Positions 42,846 through 52,047 are shown, counted from the first letter of the stretch. The stretch: 56,820 nt of DNA from Chloroflexota bacterium (GCA_021323855.1 JAJPKE010000043.1:1-56820); one strand, 5' to 3'. Numbers and translations: made by a program. Notes: generated from the sequence alone by a model not told the origin.

Positions 42846-45206
42846 GTGTTAGGGCTGATTAAAGAGCTTCAGGATCAATTGAGCGCGAACAACCTCACCC
42901 GCGATATCCTGCTGTTGCTCTTGCTCATTTCGTTCGCCATCGTAATCCTCAGGCCGGGCGACCGGCTCGTACACCGCTTCGTGGCGATGCAGGTTGCAGG
43001 CGTACTCGCCATTGCAGCGGAAATGCCGCCCTCATTTCTGCCTGCTATGCGTCTCTCACCCATCACCAGCAGCATCTATATCGTGGCGCTTGGCCTTCAG
43101 ACGGCGGCATTCATCGCGTTCTGCGCCGGGTTCGAGACGCATCAACTGGCGCTCGCTGCGTTCGCTCCCCTGCGTATCAAACGAATAGTCCTGGGAGCAG
43201 CTTATCTGGCACTCTGTGCTACCAGTGTTGCGTTTGCCGCCAGACTACTCGCTCCAGAGCTCATGGAATGGGTGGCGCCCGCCTTCGTCATCATCCAACT
43301 CATCGGCATGGCGGTTGGCCTCGGCCTGCTGGCGTTGCCGGTGTTGCGTGGCATCAATTCCCGCATCCGCTATGCGACCGCCGTCGTCTGGTGTGGCGCG
43401 GTCTTCGCCTATTTGCCGGCACTGCTGGCCTATCATGCGCCCGCGCTGCTGGGAAGGGCGATCCTGCTGCCATTACCAGAAGCCGCGCTGCTGCTTGGTC
43501 TGCTGCCGCTGGCTTTGGGGTTTGCCTCGATTCGCTGGCGCACGGGCAGTCTGTTGGCGCTCTTCGACCGGGTAAGCGTCTATCTCCTGCTGGCGCTGAT
43601 CCTCTTGCTGATCTATGCTGGTATGGAACTGCTAGCAGAGCGTTTTTTCGTCACGCAGGGAGACCTCATTTCCCATGCGCTGACCTTGCTCTTTGCCGTC
43701 ATCGCCGCCGTCACCTTCGCCCCGCTACGTAGCCGCCTTCAGCGCATCACTGATACCCTCCTCTTTCGAGATTATTACGACTTCGGTCTCACGTTACAGC
43801 GCTTTAGCGAGGAACTGGCGGCATTGCGTAACCAGGAGGGTGTCATTGATCTGCTCCTGGATGGCCTGCGCGATACCCTCAATCTGAGCGGCATCGCCTT
43901 CGTTGCGCTGCCAGAAGGACTCGACCCGCAGATGCTCCGCCTGATCGAGAAAGGCGACCTGCGAGCGCGTGGCGTCTACGCCACTCCCGATGGGCAAGAT
44001 GCGCTCCTGCATGGGCTGGCAACGCTCGACCTGACCCATAAACCGCTCACGCGCAAAGAACCGCTGTTGCTTCACCCCTGGCCGGACTGCGCGGCGTTGC
44101 TGTTCATCAGTTCGGATGGCGGCGACACCGGCGGGCTGGCGCTGCTGGCGATTGGCGCCAAACGCACCGGCAGTTCGCTACGCGCCGAAGATCGCGCGCT
44201 GCTCATCACCGTTGCGCATCAAGCAGCGGCTGCGCTGGCCAACGCGATGCTGCTGGCAGGCGTACAAACGTCGCTGGCGCAGCTCCAACTCTCTACGGCG
44301 CAACTCGTCGCCGCGCGCTCTGAACAGCAGCTTTTGTTGCGCAAGCTAGTGGATGCCGACGAGCGCCAGCGGGCGGCATTGGCAGAGGACCTCCATGATG
44401 ACGCTCTGCAAGAGGTGCTCTATCTGATTCGCCATTCGCGGCTCTGCGCCGATATGGCGGCGCAATTGGAGGAATTGGAGGAACGTGTCCAGGCGCAACA
44501 CTACCTGCTCCACACAGTACAGCCCACCACAGCGGAAAACACCACCGCTGCGGCGCAGCGCACCCCAACGCTCGAACGCTTGCGGCTAGAACTCACGCAG
44601 CTTGCCGAACGTTCGGTAGTGGTCGAGCAGCGCTTGCGCGCGCTCTATCTTGGTCTCTATCCTGTCCTGCTCAACACGTTGGGTCTGATTGCTGCGCTTG
44701 AAGATCTCGCCGGGGAGCTCTCATCTGCCACTGGCTTTGCCATTCAGTTGACGTATAGTGACGAAGTGGCTGACATTGCGACAGCATTGCCCCCAGAGGC
44801 GGCGCTCCACCTGTATCGCATCACCCAGGAGGCGCTTCGCAACATCAGCCGGCACGCACAGGCGGATTGGGCTGCGGTACAGCTTCATCTCACGCAACAA
44901 AACACAATCCGGCAAGATCGGCACAGCAGAGATGTCAAAGTGGACAGCGCAGGCGGACCAGGCAAGCTAGGCGGGCAAGGGCAGCAGAAACAGCGCCAGC
45001 TCTTGCGGCTCATCATCGAAGACAACGGAGTGGGATTGCCGCTGCCGCTCGATTTCATCTCATTGCTGCGCGAGGGGCATTTAGGGCTGGCCGGCATGCG
45101 TGAGCGCGCAGAACGGATCGGCGGCGAATTAGCCTTCGCGCCGCGCCCCGAACGCGGAACCCGCATTACGCTCGATGTACCGCTCACCATGTCAGATGCT
45201 ACTTGA
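42846..45206 (+). CDS. Multi-pass sensor histidine kinase with GAF-like domain
   Basis: The 786-residue protein starts with a GTG at 42846 (GCGAGG four bases upstream). About eight hydrophobic segments fill residues 15-300 and form the likely sensor. A GAF-like domain follows (LDGLRDTLNLSGIAFVALPEG to the end of LITVAHQAAAALANAMLL). A coiled linker leads to the HisKA_3-like motif AEDLHDDALQEVL with the phospho-His, then the ATPase domain (EALRNISRHAQADW, EDNGVGLP, GLAGMRERAERIGG). A Gln- and Gly-rich insertion disrupts the middle of the ATPase domain. It forms an operon with the regulator seven bases downstream. Confidence 0.9.
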   Translation: MLGLIKELQDQLSANNLTRDILLLLLLISFAIVILRPGDRLVHRFVAMQVAGVLAIAAEMPPSFLPAMRLSPITSSIYIVALGLQTAAFIAFCAGFETHQLALAAFAPLRIKRIVLGAAYLALCATSVAFAARLLAPELMEWVAPAFVIIQLIGMAVGLGLLALPVLRGINSRIRYATAVVWCGAVFAYLPALLAYHAPALLGRAILLPLPEAALLLGLLPLALGFASIRWRTGSLLALFDRVSVYLLLALILLLIYAGMELLAERFFVTQGDLISHALTLLFAVIAAVTFAPLRSRLQRITDTLLFRDYYDFGLTLQRFSEELAALRNQEGVIDLLLDGLRDTLNLSGIAFVALPEGLDPQMLRLIEKGDLRARGVYATPDGQDALLHGLATLDLTHKPLTRKEPLLLHPWPDCAALLFISSDGGDTGGLALLAIGAKRTGSSLRAEDRALLITVAHQAAAALANAMLLAGVQTSLAQLQLSTAQLVAARSEQQLLLRKLVDADERQRAALAEDLHDDALQEVLYLIRHSRLCADMAAQLEELEERVQAQHYLLHTVQPTTAENTTAAAQRTPTLERLRLELTQLAERSVVVEQRLRALYLGLYPVLLNTLGLIAALEDLAGELSSATGFAIQLTYSDEVADIATALPPEAALHLYRITQEALRNISRHAQADWAAVQLHLTQQNTIRQDRHSRDVKVDSAGGPGKLGGQGQQKQRQLLRLIIEDNGVGLPLPLDFISLLREGHLGLAGMRERAERIGGELAFAPRPERGTRITLDVPLTMSDAT

Positions 45207-45213
45207 GGCGACG

Positions 45214-45954
45214 ATGAATACAGAGAATCTAGGGCATACAAGTAACGCACAGAAACTCAACGGGTCCAGCCAGGACAACCGGCGCGAGCAAGGCAGGCGG
45301 GAGGAACAGCACGAGCGTGATGCAATTCGTATCCTGCTTGTGGACGATCATACCGTCCTGCGCGCTGGCACCCGTCGCATTTTGGAAGATGAGCCAGACC
45401 TGCGCGTCATCGGGGAAGCTGGCGACGGCGAGGAGGCGTTGCAGCTTGCGGAAACCCTGCGTCCAGACCTCGTAGTCCTCGATATTGCCATGCCGCACCT
45501 TGATGGCGTCAAGACCTGCCAGGTCTTGCGAAAAAACTGGCCGGAGATGCACATTCTGATTCTCACCGGTCTGGATAATGAAACGCTCATCCGCACGCTG
45601 GATCGCCAGGGAATAGACGGCTATTTGCTCAAATCCGCGCGGCCAGCAGAGTTGATCCATACGATTCGCAGCATTATGGAGGGCGAGCGCGTCTATGGTG
45701 AGCGCGTGTCGCAGGTGTTGAGCCTACCCGTTCACGAAGACCTACAGCCGACCCGCAAAGAGTTAGAGGTGTTGAGCGCGATTGCGCGCGGCCTGCGCAA
45801 CCGCGATATTGCCAACGAACTGCACCTGAGCGTCAACACCGTGGAATACCACATACGGAATCTGTTCCTCAAACTAGAAGCGACCTCACGCGCCGATGCC
45901 CTCATGCGCGCGCAACGTCTTGGATGGCTCGACAGCCAGGAACCACTATGTTAA
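45214..45954 (+). CDS. NarL/FixJ-family response regulator
   Basis: This is the partner of the upstream kinase. The receiver domain begins at about residue 38 (IRILLVDDHTVLRAG) after a charged, Gln/Arg-rich tail; the phospho-acceptor Asp is in VVLDIAMPHLDG, with Thr in LILTGLD and Lys in GYLLKSA. The C-terminal LuxR-type helix-turn-helix shows TRKELEVLSAIARGLRNRDI and LSVNTVEYHIRNLFLKL. The ATG at 45214 has GAGG five bases upstream; the upstream start at 45175 lies inside the kinase gene. It ends the operon. Confidence 0.92.
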   Translation: MNTENLGHTSNAQKLNGSSQDNRREQGRREEQHERDAIRILLVDDHTVLRAGTRRILEDEPDLRVIGEAGDGEEALQLAETLRPDLVVLDIAMPHLDGVKTCQVLRKNWPEMHILILTGLDNETLIRTLDRQGIDGYLLKSARPAELIHTIRSIMEGERVYGERVSQVLSLPVHEDLQPTRKELEVLSAIARGLRNRDIANELHLSVNTVEYHIRNLFLKLEATSRADALMRAQRLGWLDSQEPLC

Positions 45955-45968
45955 AATAGCGCCACGAC

Positions 45969-45995
45969 TGCCCGCACAGCGTGAATCTGCGGGCA
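45969..45995 (+). repeat. 8-bp GC-rich hairpin after the regulator gene
   Basis: TGCCCGCA (45969-45976) pairs with TGCGGGCA (45988-45995) around an 11-nt loop. No U-tract follows, so it is a weak terminator candidate or an mRNA-stabilising end. Confidence 0.4.
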
Positions 45996-46067
45996 ATTGC
46001 GGCGGGCATAGGGTAATCGGGTGGTAGTAGGTGGTGCTGGGTAGATGCCACGAAAGAGGGGGACGTT

Positions 46068-46604
46068 ATGCCAGACTGGCGATCAGAACTGGAAACTTTA
46101 CTGTCGCAGCTTCATGTCTCCCTGGATTCATCACACAGCGCTGGACAGCCTCGCATGAACGCCGCCACTACTGACAAAACCGGCGAAACTAATAACAATG
46201 GTAAAACAGAAAAGACTGCACAGAAGAAACCAAGCCGCCAGGCCGCGCCCGCCAGCGATGCCGAATCTGACATCCCCTGGGAGTTGGGGGCGCTCGTCGC
46301 GGAAGAGCCGGTGGAAGACGGCGCGGAGGTGAGCGCCGTGCGCAGTGAGATCGAGGCGACCATCGTCCGCGTGGTGAACCTTGCAGAGACGGGCTGCATC
46401 GAGGGATCGCTCCGCGATGACGTCATCTTTGTGCTGCAAGCGTTGACCCGTCCTGCGCCGCGTCGCCTGCTGCCCAGGGCCTCAGCGAAGGCGCAGGAAG
46501 AAGCGCGCCAGGAGTGGCAACTGACCTCGGTGGCGGCAGTGCTGCGCTTCTGTCGCATCGTGCTGGCGCTGACGCAGGCGCTCTCCAGCGAAGCTGGATG
46601 CTAA
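46068..46604 (+). CDS. Hypothetical protein, soluble, two-part
   Basis: The 178-residue protein starts after AGGGGGACGTT. It has an amphipathic N-terminal helix (MPDWRSELETLLSQLHVSL), a disordered Lys/Thr/Asn-rich linker (residues 30-70), and a helical C-terminal domain (VSAVRSEIEATIVRVVNLAETG to the end, with FVLQALTRPAPRRLL). No signal peptide or membrane segment is seen. I do not recognise the family. It is a single gene between the regulator and the EamA transporter. Confidence 0.6.
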   Translation: MPDWRSELETLLSQLHVSLDSSHSAGQPRMNAATTDKTGETNNNGKTEKTAQKKPSRQAAPASDAESDIPWELGALVAEEPVEDGAEVSAVRSEIEATIVRVVNLAETGCIEGSLRDDVIFVLQALTRPAPRRLLPRASAKAQEEARQEWQLTSVAAVLRFCRIVLALTQALSSEAGC

Positions 46605-46707
46605 TCCGGCAGGATACATGATACATCCGGTATGGCGTATACTGTTCGATGGACATCTAACACCTTTCATCGGCATCGCCTCAGTGTGTCCATAGCTGGG
46701 AGTCGTC

Positions 46708-47868
46708 ATGAGTCGCTTCAGGCGCTACAATATTGATCTGGGCTTGGCGTTCGTCGTTCTGGTCTGGGGATTCTCGCCCACTGTCTTCAAGATTGCCTTC
46801 CGTGAGTTGCAACCGCTCACGTTTATCTTCTTCAGATTTCTCATACTGAGCCTGCTCTCCATTGTAGTGCTGCTGGTCTACCGGCGGCGCAGCGGGCGCA
46901 CCCTGACCATCCGGCGACAAGATATCGGTCTACTCATCCTTTCCGGTCTCTGTGGCTACGGCCTCTATCAACTGCTCTATATGGTTGGCCTGGCGCATAC
47001 CACCGTCTTTGCGTCGGCGTTACTGGTGGCCACGGTGCCGCTCTGGTCGGTCATCATCGTGGCGTTGCTGCGTATGGAGCGCGTGCATCCGGCGCAATGG
47101 CTGGGCATTGTAATCGGCCTGCTGGGTGTCGCCTGGTTCTTGTCCAGCGTCCACAGCCAGCCGGAGGTAGGGGTGGGGCATACACTGACGCAAGGTGAAA
47201 TCCTGTTCGGTGATCTGCTCACCCTGGTTGGTGTGATGCTCTTCACGCTGTATGGCATCGTGAACAAGCGGCTGGCAGTGCGGTATTCGCCGCCGGAGTT
47301 GATGTGTTATACGCTCTGCATCGGCACGGCAGTTCTCATTCCGTTCTGCCTGCCGTCGGTGTTGAGCCAGAATTGGTCAACCGTGACCTGGCGCACGTGG
47401 GCCATCATTCCCTATACCGTGCTTTTCCCGATCTATCTCACCTATTCGATCTGGAACTGGGCCATCGGCAAACGTGGCGTCGGCTATGTGACGCTCTACA
47501 ATTACGCGATCCCCGTCATCGGCGGCCTGGTGGGCTTTCTCGTACTGCGCGAGGCACTTACGCCTGTGCAGATGGGCGCTGGGGCAATCGTCCTCTGCGG
47601 TATGCTCGTCGCGCGCTGGGCCGTCGCACGGAATATTGCGTCACGCAAAAGCCGCGCTGTGGCCGCCGTAGCGCCCGCCGATGCAACGGTGGCACTGCCA
47701 GTTGTTGCTGAGATAGCTGAAGCAATTGGAACGATGGCGGTGTCTGAGGAAACTGAGGAGACGCAGCAGTTTGCGGTGTCTCAGACGTTTCCCGGAGATA
47801 GTGCTTTACCGGAATCCATACCAGCGGCAATGACAGGCCCGGATCAGGCGCCATCCAGTTCTGGGTAA
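46708..47868 (+). CDS. EamA/DMT-family transporter
   Basis: The 386-residue membrane protein has ten predicted hydrophobic segments in two EamA repeats (LGLAFVVLVWGFSPTVFKIAF and TLVGVMLFTLYGIVNKRLA), typical of drug/metabolite exporters such as RhaT/YdcZ relatives. GGGAG precedes the ATG. The C-terminal 80 residues (after MLVARWAVARN) are a low-complexity acidic tail not typical of the family. This tail overlaps a possible antisense gene, so its extent deserves caution. The substrate is unknown. Confidence 0.85.
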   Translation: MSRFRRYNIDLGLAFVVLVWGFSPTVFKIAFRELQPLTFIFFRFLILSLLSIVVLLVYRRRSGRTLTIRRQDIGLLILSGLCGYGLYQLLYMVGLAHTTVFASALLVATVPLWSVIIVALLRMERVHPAQWLGIVIGLLGVAWFLSSVHSQPEVGVGHTLTQGEILFGDLLTLVGVMLFTLYGIVNKRLAVRYSPPELMCYTLCIGTAVLIPFCLPSVLSQNWSTVTWRTWAIIPYTVLFPIYLTYSIWNWAIGKRGVGYVTLYNYAIPVIGGLVGFLVLREALTPVQMGAGAIVLCGMLVARWAVARNIASRKSRAVAAVAPADATVALPVVAEIAEAIGTMAVSEETEETQQFAVSQTFPGDSALPESIPAAMTGPDQAPSSSG

Positions 47869-48031
47869 TCTCCGGCCCGCAGAGCAACGCTTCATCAAGG
47901 TTCGACAGCGGCAGGCTACCGGCATCTTCGCCGGAGAACCAGCGCCAGAACTCACGCAGGAACGCGCGTGATTTGGCAAGAGCCGTCAATGCGGTTGCTG
48001 TTCTGCTGCGTCCACGTGGTTGTTTTGGCAT
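47558..48031 (-). CDS. Possible small protein antisense to the EamA tail (uncertain)
   Basis: An ATG at 48031 on the minus strand follows GGGGGG by five bases. The frame encodes 157 residues. The first 55 (MPKQPRGRSRTATALTALAKS, then REFWRWFSGEDAG) look protein-like and lie outside EamA; the remainder overlaps the EamA gene antisense and becomes Arg/Gln-rich. Either this gene is real and overlaps convergently, or the ribosome-binding site is accidental. Apart from this, the gap 47869-48200 shows nothing. Confidence 0.3.
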   Translation of the reverse strand: MPKQPRGRSRTATALTALAKSRAFLREFWRWFSGEDAGSLPLSNLDEALLCGPEITQNWMAPDPGLSLPLVWIPVKHYLRETSETPQTAASPQFPQTPPSFQLLQLSQQQLAVPPLHRRALRRPQRGFCVTQYSVRRPSARRAYRRGRLPQRPSAQA

Positions 48032-48200
48032 ATCTACCCCCCAATCCAACCTCAATCCCATGATGAAGCCTTCACTGGCAAGCGACTGGACATTTTCAGA
48101 GCGCGCGCCTGCATGCCTCGTGTCTATAGCATCGGCTATCAGGATAAGGGAGAGATGAATCCAAACTGAGATGAATATGAGAAGAGGGCTGGGGGTGAGT

Positions 48201-49640
48201 TTATCCGCGAATCGCCTCTTCGAGAGCGTGCAGCAGCGCATCGTCCGCGTCGGGGTGAACTGTGCGGGGATCGAGCAACAGCCGGCCACGCGAGACACGC
48301 GCAACCACCGGCGGGGAACCGAGGCGCAGCCGTTCCGCCGCCAGATCGGCAGCCGTGCCTGGCAATTCGATGGCGCAGACGGTTGTTGGCAACGTCTCGC
48401 CGGGGAGCGACCCGCCGCCGATGGTGGAGAAGTCCGCTACGGCTGAGGCAGCGAGTTCAGCAGATGCGAGGTGCGCAACCCAACGCTCCGCGCGCTGGCG
48501 AATGTGCTGCTGCGGCATGGCGATCATCCGCCAGACAGGAATCTCGCGCTCAGCTACCTCATCGCGATAGAGGCGTAACGTGGCCTCCAATGCTGCCAGC
48601 GTCAGCTTGTCACTACGCACCGCGCGCATCAGCGGATGGCGAGCGATCTGTTCGAGCAGCGCCGCGCGCCCGGCGATCAATCCGGCTTGCGGTCCGCCGA
48701 GCAACTTATCGCCAGAGAAACAGACGACATCAGCGCCAGCGGCAATGCTTTCCTGTGGTGTCGGTTCGTGCGCCAATCCCCAGCGCTCCGTTGCCAGCAG
48801 GCAGCCGCTGCCAACATCATGAATCAGCGGGAGGCCGTGGTCATGGGCCAGCGCCGCCAACCCGGCCAGCGGCGGCGCTTCAGTGAAGCCGACGATGCGG
48901 AAATTGCTGGGATGCACCGCCAGCAGCGCCGCCGTCTCATCGGTCAGCGCCTGCTCGAAGTCGCGCAGGCGGGTGCGGTTCGTCGTGCCCACCTCGATCA
49001 GCCGCGCGCCGCTCTGCCGCAATACATCGGGGATGCGGAATCCACCGCCAATCTCAACCAGTTCCCCCCGCGAGACGATCACCTCTTTACCGGAGGCCAG
49101 CGCCGCCAGCACGAGCATTACGGCGGCGGCATTGTTGTTAACGGCAAGCGCATCCTCTGCGCCGGTCAGCGCGCATAGCAGATTGCGCACCGGCGCCTGC
49201 CGCGAGCCACGTTCGCCCAGCCGCAGTTCATATTCGAGATTGGAATACCCGGCAGCCACCGCCGCCATCGTCTCAATAGCCGCTGCAGCAAGTGGCGCTC
49301 GACCCAGATTGGTGCTGATGATGACGCCAGTGGCGTTGATGACGGGACGCAACGTGGGACGGCGCTGCTCTGCTAGCAACTCACGCGCCCGGCTGATGAT
49401 CGCCCCTGCATCGGCGGCGCCCCCAGCATCTAACGAATCTGGCTGCTTGAGCGCATGCCGCGCCTCAGCCAGCGCCTCGCGAGCGGCACGCACCGCCTGA
49501 ACGTGTGTGTACTCCTCATGCCCCTCTGCAGCGAGCGCGCGGACCACCTCATCCACCGAAGGCAACGCCCGTCGCCTATCGGATGGCTGAGCAGCAGCGG
49601 ATGTCACATCCTGTGCAGGGCGAGGGGAGCGGCGGCTCAA
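48201..49640 (-). CDS. selA: L-seryl-tRNA(Sec) selenium transferase
   Basis: SelA converts Ser-tRNA(Sec) to Sec-tRNA(Sec) with selenophosphate, using PLP. The 479 residues show the family order: RALPSVDEVVRAL, PVINATGVIISTNLGRAPLA, GYSNLEYELRLGERGSR, and the PLP-lysine motif CFSGDKLLGGPQAG with Lys312. The start is a TTG at 49640 with GAGG six bases upstream, and it overlaps the stop of the upstream PemK-like gene as TTGA. The gene implies that the organism makes selenocysteine. No selB, selD, tRNA(Sec) or selenoprotein gene is in the window, so the rest of the pathway must be elsewhere. Confidence 0.95.
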   Translation of the reverse strand: MSRRSPRPAQDVTSAAAQPSDRRRALPSVDEVVRALAAEGHEEYTHVQAVRAAREALAEARHALKQPDSLDAGGAADAGAIISRARELLAEQRRPTLRPVINATGVIISTNLGRAPLAAAAIETMAAVAAGYSNLEYELRLGERGSRQAPVRNLLCALTGAEDALAVNNNAAAVMLVLAALASGKEVIVSRGELVEIGGGFRIPDVLRQSGARLIEVGTTNRTRLRDFEQALTDETAALLAVHPSNFRIVGFTEAPPLAGLAALAHDHGLPLIHDVGSGCLLATERWGLAHEPTPQESIAAGADVVCFSGDKLLGGPQAGLIAGRAALLEQIARHPLMRAVRSDKLTLAALEATLRLYRDEVAEREIPVWRMIAMPQQHIRQRAERWVAHLASAELAASAVADFSTIGGGSLPGETLPTTVCAIELPGTAADLAAERLRLGSPPVVARVSRGRLLLDPRTVHPDADDALLHALEEAIRG

Positions 49641-50086
49641 CTGTTGCCTCGCTTATCGCCATCCAGCTCGAAATAGGCAGTGATGCAGAGCGCATCCGCC
49701 AGTTTCGCCATGATGGCCGCCAGATCAGGGTCGCGCAGGCGGCAGATGAAATGCTGGTCCGGCAGTGCGCTGCGCAGCACCGGATACGTCAATTCCGTCT
49801 TGACGAGGCTGTCGCCATCCAGTTGGGGATAATCCTCTTTGAGCAGCAAATGATGATAGGGGCGGATTTTGCTACGATAGCTGGACAGCGGCAAGACATT
49901 CAGCGCGCCGGCGTATTTGCAGAAGGCCGTGCTGGAAATGACGAGGGCCGGATGCCAGTCGAGGATACGGCGCTCTTCGATACCAGGGGGAAGCGCAGGG
50001 TAAGCAAAGTTCACCCAGTAGACACAACCGAACTCTACTGGATGCCAGAATGTCATCTCATCGGGGCGAAGTACAGGATGTGGCAT
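49637..50086 (-). CDS. PemK/MazF-like toxin-family protein
   Basis: The protein has 149 residues from the ATG at 50086. Segments GCVYWVNFAYP, HPALVISSTAF, GALNVLPLSS and VKTELTYPVLRSALP, followed by a LRDPDLAAIMAKLADAL helix, match the PemK/MazF (type II toxin) fold, which cuts mRNA at short motifs. The basic residue usually found after the PALV strand is not clear, so activity is uncertain. The start is ambiguous (ATG at 50056 is also possible). Its stop overlaps the selA start, an unusual coupling. A possible antitoxin is encoded upstream at 50251. Confidence 0.65.
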   Translation of the reverse strand: MPHPVLRPDEMTFWHPVEFGCVYWVNFAYPALPPGIEERRILDWHPALVISSTAFCKYAGALNVLPLSSYRSKIRPYHHLLLKEDYPQLDGDSLVKTELTYPVLRSALPDQHFICRLRDPDLAAIMAKLADALCITAYFELDGDKRGNS

Positions 50087-50250
50087 CCCCCAACGACATC
50101 TCCCTCTATAGCAGTACCACCAGATGCGCAGCCGCACACAGCACTTGTGAGGTCATGGGCCGCGCCTGGCAGACCGCGAGCAACCCATGCTCACCCCCAG
50201 CTTCTAGTGCCGAGCGCATCTTCTGCGCCACGGCTCAATAGCTCATTGGC

Positions 50251-50442
50251 TCAATTTTCGACAGGCTCATCCTCGAGCTGAAACGCCCGCAGGATCATCG
50301 CCTGGGCGATACGGACCAGTTCCAGTCGCTCTTCGCGCTCTGCGTCACTCTCCTCGAGCAGCGCGCTGGCGACATCCGCCTCGTAGGCCGCCCGGCGCTC
50401 GGCGATTAGGGCCTGGCGATCACATGTGGTATCTGCTGTCAT
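50251..50442 (-). CDS. Small helical protein, candidate antitoxin upstream of the PemK-like gene
   Basis: The 63-residue protein starts at 50442 with TGAGG six bases upstream. It is almost entirely charged helix (RQALIAERRAAYEADVASALLEE, REERLELVRIAQAMILRAFQ), as in antitoxin C-terminal tails, but no DNA-binding N-terminal fold is evident. A gap of 164 nt separates it from the PemK-like gene, longer than usual for antitoxin-toxin pairs. The assignment rests on position and composition only. Confidence 0.5.
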   Translation of the reverse strand: MTADTTCDRQALIAERRAAYEADVASALLEESDAEREERLELVRIAQAMILRAFQLEDEPVEN

Positions 50443-50517
50443 GGCGGGCCTCATTAACTGTGTGTACCAGGGACGCCGCTGGCCTCTGCGCTGGTGCGGA
50501 GGCTACCGACCTCCGTC

Positions 50518-50712
50518 TCACGGCTTCGCGCCACAGGCGTCGTTCAACGCGACGAGCGCCGCAAACGGTGCGCCCTTCTCGTCTTCCGGTATGCCGCTGG
50601 GCTGATGAACCTGCAAATGAGTGCCAGTCACCAGCGTGTGCGCCTTACCAGTGCTCTTATTATATGCGCCTTCGTCCCCTTCACTCAAGAGGACAGCTCT
50701 CATATGTGCCAT
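50518..50712 (-). CDS. Possible 64-residue protein (low confidence)
   Basis: An ATG at 50712 opens a frame of 64 codons containing HTLVTGTHLQVHQPSG and DEKGAPFAALVALND, which look like structured sequence. No Shine-Dalgarno is evident. It lies in the 300-nt gap between the antitoxin-like gene and the next minus-strand gene. I do not recognise it; it could equally be non-coding. Confidence 0.25.
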   Translation of the reverse strand: MAHMRAVLLSEGDEGAYNKSTGKAHTLVTGTHLQVHQPSGIPEDEKGAPFAALVALNDACGAKP

Positions 50713-50742
50713 CAAGAGAAATATCTGGTGGAAATTGGATTG

Positions 50743-52047
50743 CTAGCTGCCGAGATGACTGCGGTGATAGAGCAGATAGAGCATCAACGCCTGGCGATAG
50801 TCATCGAGCGAGGCCGAGGAGCTGGCAGTCACCTTATCGGTGAGCGCAAGAATACCTTCAGCGATACGCAAATCTGCCTCGTCTACGAAACCGGAGCGAC
50901 GCAGCGCATCCAGCACGCCATATGGCTCGCCGCTCTGCGTCTGGATGCCATAACTGCGCGCCGCCCGACGCACATAGGCCTCCAATTGATAGCGCAACTG
51001 CCAGAAGATCAGTTTGTCGCTGCGCACCTCCTCGGAGAGCACGCCACTCTGCTGGACGGTGGGCACATGAATCTGGCTGATGCCCTGCATCCCAGGCGAC
51101 ACTGGCGCTTGATAGCCGTTGTACATGGGAGCGGCAGGAGCATGCTGGGTCGGAAGATACTCGGAGGCGACCGAGGCTTCCGGCTGCATATCACGCAGAT
51201 ATTCGCCGTAGAGCTGATACAGGTCTTCGGGGAGGTCACGAATACTACTGCCCTGCCCGCCCTGGGAATAGTGCGTTTGGGAAGGCGCTGACGCTTGGCG
51301 GGCCGGGGATGGCGCAGGATGCACGGCGGCCAGCGGTCCCGTCGGCGCATCATGGATTGGCGCTGGCGCGGATGGCGGGTACATCGCCGTGACGGGAACC
51401 GTCGCATCCGCCGTTGACATGCTCCAGTTCGCCTGAGCCGGTACGGGCGCAGGAGCTGGCCGCGCTTGTTGAGCCTGCTGCGGTGGCGCGGTGCGCGGGG
51501 CAGGCGTCACGGGGACATAGGGGCCGGGCACATCGCTGGCACGCCGCAGCAGCGTGGCTTGCAGCACGCGCGTGTTGTGTTCGACATCATCGGTGTCTAG
51601 TTGCGTCTTTTGTGGCGTGCCAGCCCAGGAAGGTTGTTGCTGGCGCGCCCCAAACGCCGGGGCGCTGCCTTCGAGGTGCGCCGTCAGGTTGCGTTGCACA
51701 TGCGCAGCGGCGCGAGAGGTGGCGCTACGCATACTCGCGCGTAGCCGCTCATAACGCGGGCGCGCAAACGCTGCATTGACCTCGATATAGCGAAGAAACA
51801 GGCGCTCGATAAAGCGACGCACATCCGGTGAGGTGACATCCACTTGCTTCAGGGCATCAAAGTTGAAGGAGTGGACGAACTGCTCGATTTCACCACGCTT
51901 GGCGCGGTCAATCGGGCGCACACGCATGCGATTGAGCCGGAAGTCAAAGAACGGCGGATAGGCGAAGTTTGCAGCAAGGGTTTCCGCGATTTCCCCCCGC
52001 AAACGCTCCATCTGGCGTTGTTCCAAATCGCCGATACAGACTCCCAT
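50743..52047 (-). CDS. Hypothetical protein with Ala/Pro/Gln-rich linker
   Basis: The 434-residue soluble protein has a structured N-terminal region (residues 1-120: RGEIAETLAANFAYPPFFDF, then SFNFDALKQVDVTSPDVRRFI) and a helical C-terminal region (residues 330-434: SDKLIFWQLRYQLEAYVRRAARSYG, ending in DDYRQALMLYLLYHRSHLG). They are joined by about 180 residues of Pro/Ala/Gln/Thr low complexity. No signal peptide or membrane segment is seen. The family was not recognised. The C-terminal helix pairs could mediate multimerisation. It lies on the same strand and upstream of the antitoxin-like and PemK-like genes, but 300 nt away. Confidence 0.65.
   Translation of the reverse strand: MGVCIGDLEQRQMERLRGEIAETLAANFAYPPFFDFRLNRMRVRPIDRAKRGEIEQFVHSFNFDALKQVDVTSPDVRRFIERLFLRYIEVNAAFARPRYERLRASMRSATSRAAAHVQRNLTAHLEGSAPAFGARQQQPSWAGTPQKTQLDTDDVEHNTRVLQATLLRRASDVPGPYVPVTPAPRTAPPQQAQQARPAPAPVPAQANWSMSTADATVPVTAMYPPSAPAPIHDAPTGPLAAVHPAPSPARQASAPSQTHYSQGGQGSSIRDLPEDLYQLYGEYLRDMQPEASVASEYLPTQHAPAAPMYNGYQAPVSPGMQGISQIHVPTVQQSGVLSEEVRSDKLIFWQLRYQLEAYVRRAARSYGIQTQSGEPYGVLDALRRSGFVDEADLRIAEGILALTDKVTASSSASLDDYRQALMLYLLYHRSHLGS

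Noticed and set aside
50106..50219. 37-codon ORF between the antitoxin-like and PemK-like genes
   Set aside because: No ribosome-binding site and no protein-like pattern; the toxin gene is better started at 50086.
49505..50281. 258-codon plus-strand ORF over the selA start and PemK-like gene
   Set aside because: Antisense to two recognisable genes; no domain of its own.
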